A DNA stretch of 64,000 nt. Source: Apostichopus japonicus. Taxonomy: Eukaryota > Echinodermata > Holothuroidea > Aspidochirotida > Stichopodidae. Below, one piece after another: positions 11,080 to 39,935 of the stretch. Numbering within the stretch: position 1 is the stretch's first letter; each line of letters begins with the position of its first letter. A program made the position numbers and the translations under genes. The notes beneath the pieces were generated by a model that was given only the letters and a program-made list of their open reading frames with translations, made no database searches and had not been told where the DNA came from. Where the stretch lies: contig NC_092575.1 of the NCBI RefSeq assembly GCF_037975245.1, positions 21,909,841 to 21,973,840 on the forward strand, in the 5' to 3' direction.

Positions 11080-11510
11080 AATGATCATTACTTTTACTCA
11101 GTTATCTGTCGTTAAACATTTTGAGCTGAATAAAATTCGCCAGTTGTATTAACGAGTCCGTAGATTCTACAAACTTCACCCAAAATTTGCAAGCCCCGCC
11201 CGACAGATCATGCCCCAATCAATTCTCTTTGTTTTTTACGACCGTTAGACATAGAACTTACGAGTGGTCGATACGAGTCTATATAGGTTACAGTCTGTGT
11301 GATGAACATGCTGATATGGGCGGTCGTAGTGATTTTACGGTAAATCGTTCGCACCATAAAGGCAACAGAAAATAAATGTCTTTCTTTCGATTGCGACAGC
11401 TTTTCTTTATTAACCCACCTGGTCAGAGTGCAGTAGAATAAGAAACATTGAATCCGCTTCGAAAGTTTGTTTTTCGAAATTCATCAGCCAACATGCATTG
11501 AGACTTTAAC
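11080..11510 (+). repeat. Dispersed repeat, copy 1 of an inverted pair
   Basis: The blocks attttacggtaaatcg, catgctgatatgggcggtcg and gcaagccccgcc recur as diverged reverse complements at 24,640-25,200. No terminal repeats or coding capacity were recognised. Confidence 0.55.
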
Positions 11511-13072
11511 GAAACGTTAAACTGTAGTTGCAAATGGTCAGTGAGAATTACGTATCCAAAGGATTGTTATCATAAAATGTGCGTGTTTTTGTACCTCTTC
11601 AATTTTCTTTATGTATCAAGCATCAGCCGATGTAATGAATGATATAGTCAACCGAGCTAATATGTAACTCTAAAATAATTTATTTTAAGAAACGATAGTT
11701 CTAAATTACCTCACGAAACGATTCCTAGTTTGTTTTAAAAGTTTTGTTTTGGAGACGTTATTAGTTTGTGCAAACGTAGTGGGAATGTTGGTATTTTATA
11801 CGTGTATCATGTATAAATTTATAATTTAATTTATCGATATTTTGAATTAATCGATAATAATGGTCGATGTTAATGGTCATGTATAAAGTGTAATTTATTC
11901 ATTTATATATGATTTGGTGGCACATTGATATGCACTGTGTTCCTGAATTGTACAATGAACTGCACGGCTGGACAGAAGAGGGTTTATGGGATTTGTGTTG
12001 CTTCGACTATATTTACTTCCTTCCTTACTTTCTGCTAGCTTACATGTAGGGTACAGTACTAAAAGCCCACACCGGTTTATTTGTACTCCTCCTTTCCAAT
12101 AGAAGTTATACTTTATGTTATTTACTCTTGCACTTTTGTTCACTAATATGTATGATCAATAATTAAACGACACGAAACTTGTGTGGAACATCAATCTTTG
12201 TAGCAGTCTGCTTGAAAAATTCTCGGACGTAAATATGATTTAAATATTGTGTCCAAACACAACACTGAGACCAATTTGAACATTATGCCAACATTGAACA
12301 AACATTAAACAAACGTACCCCCCCCCCCCCCGAATGATTTGTTAAAAAATGCAAGTAAAAGAAGGAAGGTGAGAACGGAGGAATACAAAATTTAAAAATA
12401 CTGCAGCTGCATACACATTAGTTCTCTCTTAGCCTCCGGTACCTCAGCCAATGGTTGTCTACCGTCCTATGAATGTTACATAAGGCGGTCATTACAAACA
12501 TTAAACTAAGCGGTACAAATGAAAATATTATTCAGCTTCTTGCTCTATAAATACACACGCATGAAATATTTACAATATTGTAGCATTTGCCTGGAAAGCA
12601 GAGAAACAAAATGAAGAGAAAGAAGGATATCTATTTTGTATTGAATTAATTACATAGTTTGCCAGTTTTTTCCAAGTTCATAGTTGTTAAAATTCGTCAT
12701 ATTTGATATTTCTGTTAGATGGTCAGCTCTTACATAAAGTTTTCTTTTGTACCATAGTTTCACTTGTTTATTAGTGCACTGTGCAGTGCTCACTGTACAG
12801 AGGTCTATACATTTGTACAGTATATTTGTATGTTGTCTTGTGGTAGTGAAAAGGGGGATTAAGATTTCTCCTTCTGGGTTGCTAAGCAACTACCTTTTTT
12901 CTTCCTGGGAATTAGCCCTCACAGGAAATGGGGTCTGTGTATAAATATTATAGGAACAAAGGAGTTTTGTGAGGGTATAGGGAGTCAGGCAGTTGGCCTT
13001 GAGTATTGGAGCAAGACAGTTGCTAATGAGAAGAGATATAGTTTTAATGTTGGATAGTTTGTTTTATTGTAC

Positions 13073-13732
13073 TGTTACGTGACCGTTCTCATACTCAGAT
13101 CACGTGGCATAAAATGGAGAACACAAGGATGGAAGTAAGTTAAAAGCATTTAATAAGCTATTTACATGGCAGAACAAAGTATAAATATGAACATAATACA
13201 TAACTATAGATTCTTAATTCAATTAACGTCTTTCTGGACTTGGAGAACCGGGGGGAGAGTTTCTGCTTATTTCTTGAGTTACCTTATAGTGCTAGGCGGA
13301 TAGTGTCCAGGTTTGCTTTAGAAGTAGTTCGGCTGGATGTAGATAAAGTTCAGATAGAGCGACGCGAATCCATTAGAGTGAGTAGGTCGGAGTTCCGACA
13401 AAAGTATAGAGTTAAATATATACTGTGTTTAAAATGGGCACAGTAATCAAGCAAAGGAACCATCAGAGGTGTGGCGACAACCTCTGAACGGAACGAACGG
13501 AGAAAACGGAGAGGGCGCTCATTCGGGCGTGTGCGGCTTTTATACCCGGAGTGTAAAGGAATGTTCCAGTAAGTTATGAATATTCATGAGTCCGCAGAAA
13601 CACTTTGTTGGCGAGTTCCAGTTATGTAGAGCGCGTGAGCACATCTGGGATCGTAACCATCGGAAGACTCGGAGACTTGAATGGTAACTTATATTACGAA
13701 ATAGGGTAGATGAATAAGTGGGTTTCATAACA
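13073..13732 (-). mobile_element. Solo LTR of an LTR retrotransposon
   Basis: The segment starts TGTTACGTG and ends TAACA, the usual TG..CA type ends, and is flanked by the 4-bp direct repeat gtac (13069-13072 and 13733-13736). The empty-site logic is visible: left flank ttttattgtac joins right flank atcttctta, and a related uninterrupted copy (ttttattgtaaatcttcta) lies at about 13,800. On the minus strand there is a TATA box (GTATAAAAG, about 13,540-13,548), so the LTR is probably minus-oriented. There are no internal retrotransposon genes. No unit B copy was found. Confidence 0.6.
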
Positions 13733-13845
13733 GTACATCTTCTTAGTGGAAAGTCTAGATAAAGGAGACTTATTAATTATTAATCATTTTGGATAGTTGT
13801 TTTATTGTAAATCTTCTAAGTGGAAAATTCTGTATTCCTTCTTTA

Positions 13846-14155
13846 CTTTATCTGGCTGTCCGGAACACTATATTTGTTACTTATATGACCACTTTATCTG
13901 GCTGTCCGGAACACTATATTTGTTACTTATATCACCGCTTCATCTGGCTGTCCGGAACACTAAATTTGTTACTATCACCGCTTTAACTGGATGTCCGGAA
14001 CACTGTTTGTTACAACCCACCGTTTTATCTGGCTGTCTGGGACACAATATTTGTTATATATGGATATTCTGTAACGAGCTTGCTGGAACACTATTTCCTT
14101 TTATATTGTAATTTGATGGACGTAGCTATGCTGGAACGCTATTTCCTTTTATATT
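13846..14155. repeat. Tandem repeat, about 42-48 bp unit
   Basis: At least five units of tttatctggctgtccggaac followed by actatatttgttact-type sequence, then two decayed units (gctggaacgctatttcc). The overlapping plus-strand frames in two phases are repeat artefacts. Confidence 0.75.
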
Positions 14156-14159
14156 ATTT

Positions 14160-15972
14160 GACCATTGGAGGACTCCATACATGTATATACTGATGTCGTG
14201 GAATATCAGATGACACCCTTGATGACACCAGCGGGCCAGTCAACCAGAATCAGCATTTAAATTAAACATATTGTAATAACATTAACTATTGGGGTGCGCA
14301 CCTGACAACTGTAAGTCATTTGATCTAATTCTTATTCTGGGCCCAGATCAGCTGTACTGTATATTGTTTGTTATTCATAATTATAATTTCTTTTGATCCA
14401 ATCCAGTTGAGTTTTCTATTTTTTATGTGTCTTGCTCTGTGTTTGGTCTTCACACCAAACCCAGAGTTCTCTGATCAAGAAAAACATTTATTTTCATTGG
14501 CAAACACCCTTACATTTCTCTCCGCTTTAATTGTTCCACCAGAACTTAAATATAGCTTCCTCTGAAGATACCTTAAACAGCGATGCATCCTAGCATATTC
14601 GCCATGTTCACCAAACATCGGACGTATACATATATGTAACTGGACAATCACTGAATAAATATTACGGAACCTAAAAATCGTATCTGCATCTTGTTTTCTC
14701 TATCTATCCTGGTACCTTCGAACTTCCGCACATCTATAAAGTATTAGCTAGTACTGGTATTAAGATGTCTGAAGATTTGCCGTTTCAGGGAAAGAGTTTA
14801 CAGTTGTAGATATGCACAGTTTACAACAAGTTCCATATGTCACTGGAGATCAGGGATTCTTAATAAACCCGATCCGCGAAAGATGTCAACCGGTTCCGCG
14901 ACACAATTGGCATACACTTTTTCACCAATCAGGAATGCAGGCAAGGCATGGCGTAATGCTGTTCAAACTAAGTTCACAATGTTTCTCGTTAAAGCGTCTG
15001 CCCAACACACGTTAAATATTATTACTGACCCTTATCATTCCATATCTGTATAAATCGAAATGCTGGACAAGTAGTCTAGAAATGAGCACACTTTGAACGT
15101 ATGGGCCAAGATGTGTTCATATCATTTGCTTCTTCATAACGCTATGAACTGTCTCACATAGCCACGCATGTTATAATACACAGATATTGATATATTATGT
15201 CATATTTTCAACTAATTCGAAAATGAAAAACTGTCTTAAGGACTAAAAAGGAAGAAAATCAATGGTGATGATGTGCGATCATATTCTCGTATTAGAAAAG
15301 GGGACGCTGTTACAAATCTGTGCAAGCAAGTTAGCAAGTGTCTGTCTTAGATGGTATCTTCCTATTAGAGTCTTTATCAATCAGCCCGGATGTTCTCCTC
15401 CAGGAAAATTGCCAATATGCAGTAGGAAAACATCTTCTTTGATACATTATCAATCAGGATCTGGTGTCTCATGGCTTGGATGTTGAAGAACACGAATGGA
15501 AGTACATGTGGTCAAAAATTAGGTCAATTGAGGCACTTGTAGATCCCTTTCGGCCTCCCAGGAGTAGCGTACGAAAATTGTTTACTACTGAGTGGAAAGG
15601 TTTGTTTACAAGTCACGAAAATTTCAGGCTCTGGTAGCAAAAACAACTACATGCTCATGATACGGATATTGATAGTGTTTTGAAATGCCAACTTGTCAGC
15701 TATCCAGTAATGGGCAGCGTTTAGCTAGTGATAACTTTTATCTAGACTTGGAAATCACATTACTTTGTGATTCAGTGTGTCAGTCAATGGGGCTATTAAT
15801 GGGGGTATGCTTCCTTAATGTTCACCAATTCCAAAAGAGCAAATATCTGCATCTGTGTGTATATAATGAGAAGCATCATGTGCGGTTGATTTTGTACATA
15901 AATGACCTGAAGCTATGTAATTAAAGACTGATACAAATACATTCAACCCATTTATTTGAGGCCATCATCAGT
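14160..15972. other. Intergenic region between the convergent genes of unit A
   Basis: From about 14,560 onward it aligns with unit B 52,795-54,156. The reading frames at 14,812, 15,262 and 15,685 are broken by indels in the B copy, so I do not treat them as genes. A retroelement relic is possible but no domain was recognised. Confidence 0.5.
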
Positions 15973-31594
<15,622 letters not shown>

Positions 31595-31872
31595 TTATTC
31601 CGGTAGCGTAGGTTGTAACAGAGCTTGCTTCAAGGTGAGATAAGTTATTATGATCGAGCTAGCATCGCCAAAGTAATTAACTTTCCTTGTATTTTCGAAA
31701 AAAGAGGAATAAAACTATTAGAACATACTAACACGCGTTGGTACCTTTTGTTTGACATCAACGTTTTGAAATGTAATAAAACGTTAACTTGTATTTATTT
31801 ATTTTTGCACAAACCTATGCGAATAAATTTGAAATTGAAGTTGATATATATCAGAGTAATAACAATTGTAGA
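31595..31872. promoter_or_regulatory. Candidate bidirectional promoter between divergent signal-peptide exons
   Basis: 278 bp separate the minus-strand ATG (31594) from the plus-strand ATG (31873). A tatata box-like stretch lies about 28 bp before the plus ATG. Head-to-head receptor first exons imply shared control. The same segment is present inverted in arm 2 (about 42,537-42,814). Confidence 0.4.
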
Positions 31873-31921
31873 ATGCAATTGATAGTCGCTGCTTGTATCT
31901 TTTCGTTGCAAATCTATTCAG
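31873..31921 (+). CDS. Signal-peptide exon of the unit B Ig gene
   Basis: ATG at 31873, MQLIVAACIFSLQIYS then g|gtaaat, phase 1; this fits the Ig exon acceptor at 36573, also phase 1. The unit A equivalent would lie shortly before base 1 of the window. Confidence 0.55.
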
Positions 31922-32319
31922 GTAAATCAACGAAGTTAATATATGTTAACTGTCTCTAATGTGAAACAACTTTGTTCTGAAGTAATACACAAAAGTTAAT
32001 GGAGCGTCCATTTATTATATAGCTCAACGTTTCACTTTTACTGAATTTTGAATTTTAAAGTTTGACATTGAGTTTAAGTAGTTTTAAAATATCATATCAT
32101 GTTACATTGAATTTATCTTGTACAAACATATAAGTAATATATTTGAAATTGAAATTGAAATAGTCGAGAACAACAGTTGGAGTATGAAACTGATAGGTAT
32201 TAAAGCTTCCTGGAAATATTTGATAAGGACCCACTTTCGTTATAATGTATATATATATATAAGGGTTGAAAGGGTTGTTAAAGAAGGCGTGTACAATTTT
32301 TTAATCTTGAACATATATA

Positions 32320-32329
32320 AAAAAAAAAA

Positions 32330-32362
<33 letters not shown>

Positions 32363-32522
32363 TATATATATATATATCTATATATATATATATATAGATA
32401 TATATATATATATAGGCTATTTACATAGGAAATATATAAAGGCTATATATATATATATAGTTGTTAAACAGTTTTTCAGTTATTCCTATATACACACATA
32501 TGTATATATATATATTTTATTA

Positions 32523-32593
<71 letters not shown>

Positions 32594-32698
32594 CTATATA
32601 TATACAATATATATATATATATGTGTGTATATAGGAATAACGGAAAAACTGTTAAACAATTATATATATATAGCCTATATATAGCCTATATATATACA

Positions 32699-32732
<34 letters not shown>

Positions 32733-32800
32733 ATATAGGAATAACGGAAAAACTGTTAAACAATTATATATATATATAGCCTATATAGCCTATATATAGC

Positions 32801-32880
<80 letters not shown>
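32320..32880. repeat. (TA)n/(CA)n composite with internal repeats
   Basis: Mix of acacac, tatata and repeated ataggaataacggaaaaact plus gttaaacaattatata blocks, forming several small palindromes (agttgttaaacagtttttca against gaaaaactgttaaacaat). Mirrored at 41,541-42,080. Confidence 0.85.
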
Positions 32881-32882
<2 letters not shown>

Positions 32883-33113
32883 CCAGAGCATTAGTATACA
32901 AAGCCAAAGTCAAATCGGACACATAATCTAAGTCGCGCATCTCCATTTCCGGAGGTCTCTTTAAGCAGCAATTCAACAACCACATAAATCTCTCAAAGAA
33001 CTAAAATGGTGAAAGTACGTATGGAACCTGAAAAGAAGGGAATTAGCCACAGTATAAGCTGGGAAACAGTTTAGGAATCGAACTCATACCAACGCGAGTC
33101 GGGCCAGTACAAC

Positions 33114-33479
33114 CAGTGGCGGAGCAAGGGTAAAGGTCAAGGGGGGCGAGAATGGTCTGTAGGGGCTCTTTCGACTCTATCTAAGCAGAGGGCCACCACT
33201 GCAGGTTGGCGCGGAGCATACATTTTTGAGTAAAGAAACCCCCTAGATCGCCGGAAATGACCCTTTCCTGGCCTTGCTAATTTGCAGATAAACGAAAAAT
33301 AAATAGGTGTCATCGCCAACAAAATGTGACAAATGTCAATAGGTAGATGAGAGTGCAATAAAAAAGTCAATAATCTCGAATAAGTAACAAGTGGTAAAAG
33401 CTGAATAGGGCGCCAGCAGTCCATTTGAGTCCGTCAGTCCATTTGAGTCAGTCCTGACTGTATGGACGCTCCGCCACTG
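33114..33479. mobile_element. hAT-type MITE, 366 bp
   Basis: Perfect 12-bp terminal inverted repeats (CAGTGGCGGAGC and GCTCCGCCACTG) and a perfect 8-bp target duplication agtacaac (33106-33113 and 33480-33487). CAGTG ends with 8-bp duplications are hAT hallmarks. No transposase. The first 70 bp, with one target duplication, also sit inverted at 41,222-41,299, where the copy is cut by a rearrangement. Confidence 0.85.
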
Positions 33480-34284
33480 AGTACAACCTCTACGCAGAAA
33501 ACAAAGCAGGTAAATATTACGTAGGCCTACAAAAGGTCAGAATAAACAGAAAGAAACTGAGCACGTCTCAAAGTGTCGCCATGGTAACAGACCGCGCAGC
33601 CGTGCTAGGCAGAAATAAGGTTACACGATCGTTTGCGTCTAGTTGTCTAATGATTGCCGCACCCGAGTGAAACTAACGTAACAACATGCTGTAGGTTACC
33701 ATACATGTGTACTATATGAAACTGCTCAACTTCTATGTATTGAGCACTTTTGCAGCAGGAAGTCAACAACTGATTTGTTTTATTATAACATTCGTTCTAA
33801 ACCTAATCTGCATAAAAGCGAAACAATAGAAGACAATTGATCACAGGTCGCTTTATATTCGTATACTCATAACTAAAACAATAAAATGGCTGTTTTTAAC
33901 ACGTCTAGATCAATAATCCGTCACATGGAATGTGAGCGTCTCGGACTGCGCGTTGACTAAAGCTGCATTTAACGTCGAATAACCAGTGGCGTAAACAGAT
34001 AGGGGGACTTACCACATAACCCAAGAAATTTAAGACCCTAATGGGGACGGTCAAAAAGTTGCCAAAGCAGTTTTGATATGTATTAACCTTGATTGGATTC
34101 TTATTTTTATATAACAATGTGATCTGCTTCACAGACGGTTTTCCTAAATAGCTATTTTAAGCTTGATGTTAAGTTTGATTCAGTGATTGACACTTCAAGC
34201 CAAATTTCCTTGTGTCGTACCATGGGACCTAGATTGTCGTATTTCAAAACAAATCTCAGTTTGGATCAACATAGAAATATGAGA

Positions 34285-35760
34285 TAGCAGGACTTAACCC
34301 CTTTAGGGAAAATCACTACTGTTAAAACGTTTGGGTTGTCTCAACTTGTCTTTCTTTTCCAGGTCCTTCCGGACCCTCCTAACCAGTTTATTAGCGAACT
34401 GGAGAGTATAGTATTCAAGTTTGTTTGGGGTGGAAAGCCGGACAAGTAAAACGTTCTACGCTAAGTAATGACTTCAGTAAAGGGGGCTCAATGCCGCACA
34501 CAATGTTAGCTTTATTCGCAGTTTAAAATGTACGTGGGTAAGGAGATACCTCGATGATACTGAGACATATTGGAAATATTTTTTAACTTTCATCTCTCGA
34601 AGTACGGGAAAGGGTTTCTGTTTGAATGTAATTACCAGAGTGTAGACAATAAATAATGGTTTCATTAAAGACGTCTGTAAAGCTTGGGCTTGCTGTACTT
34701 TTAAAAAGCCGGTAGATAATTTTGGTAACCAAATTGTAAGGAATAACTCGGCAATTAGAATTAATAATAAACCTATTTATTACAGGACTTGGCACACCAA
34801 TGGGGTATTATACGTGAAGCATTTATTCCACGTTAACAACAAGGCTCTTAACTTCTTTACTTTTCGAAATAAATTTAATTTAGTTGGTTCACATTTCACC
34901 TTCTTTTTTTGGTCTGGTGGCCGCTATCCCCTCTTACTGGAAAACGTTGGTCAACGTTAATGATGTTCCCCTTCAAGATGACAGTTTGTATCACAGGTTT
35001 TCCAGTATTCCCCGTATGTCCCGTGCCTTTTTTAAGGAGGTGGTAAAGAATGTCTCTACCAAACCGACCGCTTGTCTGAAATGGGAAACCTCTTTTCAGT
35101 TTAATGAGGATGAATGGAGAAGGGTCTTTTTTAGCCCTCTTCAGTCATTAAGAGAGAGTAAGATTAAATTTTTTCAGTGTCGTTTTATTCATAGGATTCT
35201 GGGGACAAATCGTTTGTTTCATCAATTGAATATTAAAAATAATTCAATGTGCACCTTTTGTGAGGAGAATGAAGAAACTATTGATCATTTATTTTAGGAT
35301 TGTAATATGAGCAAGTCATTATTTTAGATGTTGAACAATCTGTGCTTGGCCAACAATTTATTTTTTCAAAGCAGGACATTTATTTCGGGTACAAATTGTG
35401 CCTAAAGCACCCCTACAACTTTCTGATTTTCCACCTAACATATTATATTTTCAAGAAGAAAGTTTAAGAAGAACTCCTTAATTTAAACGAATTTTTATTT
35501 CGATTTAAATTTATGCTTCAAGTAGAAGAATATTTACAAACGTCTAAATTTCATGCGCCCATTTCCTATAATACTTTACATAATGCATTTAAGAAATGCA
35601 ATCTCTTATTTTCGTAAAGACTTCATCAATCGTATAAATTATTTTCATGTTATGTTCCTTTATAATTTATGCAACGAAAGAATGTTGAAATTATAATTTA
35701 TGCAACGAAAGAATGTTGAAATAAAATTTGGAAAAAAAAAGAAAAAAAGGATATATTGTC
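34285..35760 (+). mobile_element. LINE 3' fragment (degenerate reverse-transcriptase ORF C-terminus)
   Basis: Inserted in unit B relative to A (between A 1,275 and 1,290). Frames contain VLPDPPNQFISELESIVFKF then VWGGKPDK, WHTNGVLYVKHLFHVNNKAL, and MCTFCEENEETIDHLF, the C-terminal zinc-knuckle-like end typical of L1/Tx1-type LINE ORF2. Several stops and frame changes; A-rich tail about 35,720-35,750. It is inactive. Confidence 0.7.
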
Positions 35761-36573
35761 TCTCATGTAATAATATGTATTTCTAACGGTTTGATATCAT
35801 TAACAAATACAGCGACGTAGCCACTGTGAGCATGGAGGCATGTGTCTCCTCCCCTCCCGCAACTTCTCCGCCAAAATTGCTTTCAATTTATAGAACACGC
35901 ACACAAATCGTACACATAAATGTAGTTAAAACGAAGAAAGATGATAAGACCATCTTGAATCTAAACCACCTATACCGAAACAAAATATCTCCAAGGGAAG
36001 GGGACGCCCATCCCGTTAGACCTCTAGAACAGACGTTATCAAATTCTGTGTAATTCCCCACCCCCACTTCACTTCGAATTCGTAACAGAGGGCACAACCT
36101 GTATGGTGTAATGAAAGGCATATCAATACAAGCATTAATCTTAAATTCCCTGGCTCTTAAAATTGGAACGAAAGTTTGGCTTTGCCTCGTCACACGTAAT
36201 ACATTAAATTAGCGAACACAATGTTTTCGTACTGGATGAAACGGCTCATGGAAAGCCAACTCAGTAGGAGCAACCAAATGCCTTGATTGGAACGAATGCT
36301 ATCTTATTATGTGAATATTACTTGGTCAAACTGCCATAAAGATCCAACACATAGGTAAATACAGCTGTAAAGTAAACAATGAATCTGTAAACGGTTATTT
36401 CCTAAGTAAAATCAATCATTGCCTTTGAAAATAAATGATAATGTTTTCATCCTTTTAGCTGTCTCTCATTTGATCAAATTCTTATGGACAAATATTTACT
36501 GTTCTGGTGTATCTTATTCATACATCAAAAATTTCGTATAGTATAGTGTATTGTTGTAAGCATTTTCTTGCAG

Positions 36574-39235
36574 TTTCTATTGCCATCATCTACTACACTT
36601 CATGTCAAAGTCCAAAGGAAGAACTAAAGTTTCCCGCGATCATGTTTATTCTTACAGAGCCATTATCGTGGACCTGTGACAACACACAGTATGTACAATT
36701 CGGGCACGGTGCTACGGTGTCATGTACATTTCCAGTTGACTTCCGTGGAGTGTACTGGTACGACTCACCCGCCAAATCAGCTAATTTAATCATTCGAAGG
36801 GAACAACAGAAGAATGGTGAATATACAACATCAGGGACAGCTTATATTAACGGGAGTTATGATGTTTTCCAAAATGGAACACCAATGATAGCAAACGTCT
36901 CTAGCGCACATGATCGTGTGTTTTTGGTAACTCTGGTAGATAGTGGAAAAATTTCAAAGAACTTTGAAGTTAACGTTGTAACAGTATGTAAGTTTATAAT
37001 TATGATATTCCTCCGAGCTTCATAGTTCAATGAAAACCGAATGATTCTCTATATCAGTGTTTTTTTCTTGGTTAGCTCTTGGTTAGCTATGCAAGTTGAT
37101 AGTATATCTCTCAAACAATCTTTTAGTTAAAAGGCTGGTCGTCTCAAAGTTTTCAAGAGGTTCATGATTGACCCCATTTAATCCCCACACACCTTTTCCC
37201 ATAAATCGATTATGTTAATGATATTAAAAACAGAAAAGTAGAAATGTATTAGTATGATCAACTGTAACTGTAAGCTAGGAAATGTATAATAGCGCGAATA
37301 CCTTTCCTGCTATGAAGCAAGTCTTACTCCTGCTGTCACTTCACATTTAGTAGTGCAACTAATACTTGAAAATGGATGGTACTCTGTTACAAATAATTGT
37401 GCCGGCGAAGAAACTTTCTTCCGCTGACATGATTTGTTTGTAACCCTATAAAAACTGGTGTTCCTGCACAAATGACGGTTTTACTGTAACTTTACAACAT
37501 TTAATATTTCTAAACACTACTTATGCTGTAGGTCTACATATTGTATTGCCACATAGTGCTTGTTTTCATTCACAGAAAAAATGTTAATACATTTTGTAAC
37601 TATAAAGAAAGTTTTGTTTGTGCATCATTTAAGATATCACATAAGTAATTGTAAATTTACGACAATTGTGTTTATATAAACACAACTCTGGTTGTAGGTT
37701 AACAACTTGTCTTGCTCTGTATAAATTTACAGGAACATTTTCTCAAACATTATTTATCTCTAACGATAAAGAAATATTGTTCCTGCACAATGAATGATTT
37801 CACACAGTTATTTGTAAATAAACAAAACTTATACTTTTATATATATATATTCCTTTTGTAAATCAACAATAGTATCTTACCGCATATTACCTATGCAGTC
37901 CCAGTTTGGTATATCATTATACATGTTAAGACAAAAAGAGAATTTAACAGTTTCCTAAAATGTCGTGGTAATATATTTCCTTAGATTATAATATTCTTGA
38001 AATTGAGGTTAATATTGTCGCCAAAAGCGACTTTGTTAGACCAAAAATATACTTACTTGTAAAGATCATCCTCTAATCGTGAATTGACTCACCTGTTAAA
38101 GTCAAACTACAATTTACGAGATCCTTTAACTCAAATTAAACTTTATATAATTTATACTGGAATAAAAGAAATTGATATTAAATTATGTAATGTTCCTCTC
38201 GTTAACAGTACTATGACAGAGCTTTAGCAAGAAGATCTACAGCTTTGGTTATACTGTTGGCCTATAACGTAAAAAGAAAAGTAGTAGGAGTTTACTGCTG
38301 TGATCTGTTATATGTCGAGCTCCTTATACTATTGGGGATAGATTCATTAAAAATAAGGGTTGATTGGAGAGGGAGTTTTAAGAGGTAGGTTTAAGGACAG
38401 ACATAGAACTCGATGATTATCGTTACATGCACTCTCCCTCCATTGCTTCCTCATCCCCCTCCACCTCCCTCTCTCTCTCTCTCGCTCCACTTACCCCTCT
38501 CTTTTGTAGTATGTCTCTCTCTCAAAGACACACACGCACTGACACTTACTATCCTGCTATTTAAACATTAAAAACCATGCTCTCTTTCACAGTTAATGCT
38601 GTGCAACTTCATCCCAACGGTAGTGCTTGTCCTAACACCAGCCTCTGTCTCGTAAACTCCTTGGATGCAGATACATTAAGTTGCAGTTACAGTAATGTTA
38701 GACCAGCCATAACACTTTCCTGGGAATTCAGTCCTCGTGAAAAAGAAATGAAAATCGATGGATTCAGTACATCCAGTGGAGGATTCACGTTTTCTTCATA
38801 TTCTATGTTAAATATAACTTATCATTTGCAAAAGCCATTAACAGCGGTAAGCTGTTCAGTAACTGGTCCTGCGTTAGGTTTCAAGAGTACGGGAAGCACC
38901 GTGGTCTTTGATATCAGTAATACAACTGAAATGGTTAGGCAAGAAATGGAAGCAATGGAAAAATTGCTGCCGTACAATTGCTGGCCATTAAATGTGCTCA
39001 TGACATAGAAACAGTGGCCCTTCTCTGGAAAGTTGGCGACATAACTAGCTCTGAAATATTAATGTTTTTATCTGATGGACAGATGCGGCAAAATCAAAGA
39101 GGTAAATCATCAAGTTTTCCGTAGATAGGACTATGACTTTCACAGATGTGACCATTCACGCTGCAGGAACATATACCTGTGTGTATACTGATGGGGAAAC
39201 ATATTATTCCAAGACTACAAAGGTTATCGTTTCAG
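36574..39235 (+). pseudogene. Unit B Ig receptor, truncated copy of the Ig-ApoL gene
   Basis: Exons 36574-36987 (Ig, phase 1-1) and 38593-39235 (two Ig domains). It keeps the frame change between Ig2 and Ig3 seen in unit A and has in addition a 4-bp deletion near 39,108 (aaatcatcaag against aaatcatttatcgag in A) that leads to TAG at 39122-39124. The fourth Ig, TM and ApoL exons of unit A have no counterpart: B sequence switches to the inverted arm at about 39,510, resumes only at the third mini-exon copy (47,871), and then skips the ApoL region. It may yield a short secreted Ig product at most; I call it a pseudogene. Confidence 0.65.
36648..37928 (+). repeat. Inverted repeat arm 1, second segment
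   Basis: Reverse complement of about 39,940-41,221, joined in arm 2 directly to the segment matching 33,183. It includes most of the Ig exon and its downstream intron. Confidence 0.85.
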
Positions 39236-39509
39236 GTGAGATCATCAAACGTTCAATGTGAGAATTGTGGAGTACCAGTTCAATTAAAGATGAAGCAATA
39301 AGAATATTATTCTGCATCCATGACACCAAAGACATAATAGGAGAAAAAATAGGCGTCAAGCATGTTGATAGTATCATTGGAATTTTCGCGTAGGCCTATT
39401 TGAAGTTGATTCTAAACGATGTGAAGCGAAATACCTGCTGTTAGAGGAAAACGACAATTAAATCACCAACATGAGAATCGTTGTTTTATAGTTACAGAAT
39501 AATGCGACC

Positions 39510-39935
39510 CAGCAAGAAATGTACCCTAATTTTACCGCGGTAAAATATGGTAAATGTGTGGTAAATAGGGTAAATGTGTGGTAAAATTGTGGTAAAATCA
39601 ACCGCGGTACATTTACCGCAGTTTTACCATGGTATTACCGCGGTAAAAGTATGGTAAAAGTGCGGTACATTTACTGCGGTAAATTTACCACAGTTTTACC
39701 ATGATATTACCGCGGTATAAGTAGGGTAAAAGTGTGGTACATTTACCGCGGTAAATTTACCGCAGTTTTACCATGATACTACCGCAGTATAGGTAGGGTA
39801 AAAGTGCGGTACATTTACTGCGGTAAATTTACCGCAGTTTTACCATGGTATAACCGCGGTAAAAGTGTGGTACATTTACTACGGTAAATTTACCACAGTT
39901 TTAGCATGGTAACATGTATAATGATATACATGTAT
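39510..39935. repeat. Palindromic ACCGCGGTAAA satellite, about 75-bp unit
   Basis: Four or so units of ttaccgcggtaaaagt, gcggtacatttac, gcggtaaatttacc and cagttttaccatg. Each unit is itself built of inverted copies of TTTACCGCGGTAAA. It abuts the left end of the inverted arm. A decayed relative (ccatgattttaccacagta) lies at the arm's right edge. Confidence 0.8.

Larger units (their letters stand above)
10552..13072. other. Intergenic, downstream of Ig-ApoL gene
   Basis: No gene recognised. 11,080-11,510 is a dispersed repeat found inverted at 24,640-25,200. 11,615-12,200 matches unit B 48,470-49,900, and 12,520-12,760 matches B 52,555-52,790. A C-homopolymer lies near 12,319-12,332. Confidence 0.5.

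Noticed and set aside
14812-15924. Possible small genes between the convergent pair
   Set aside because: The unit B counterparts are disrupted by indels in every frame and no domain or splice pattern was seen.
35826-36193. Overlapping frames on both strands just after the LINE
   Set aside because: They match unit A non-coding sequence at 1,340-1,400 only in part and have no splice or domain support.
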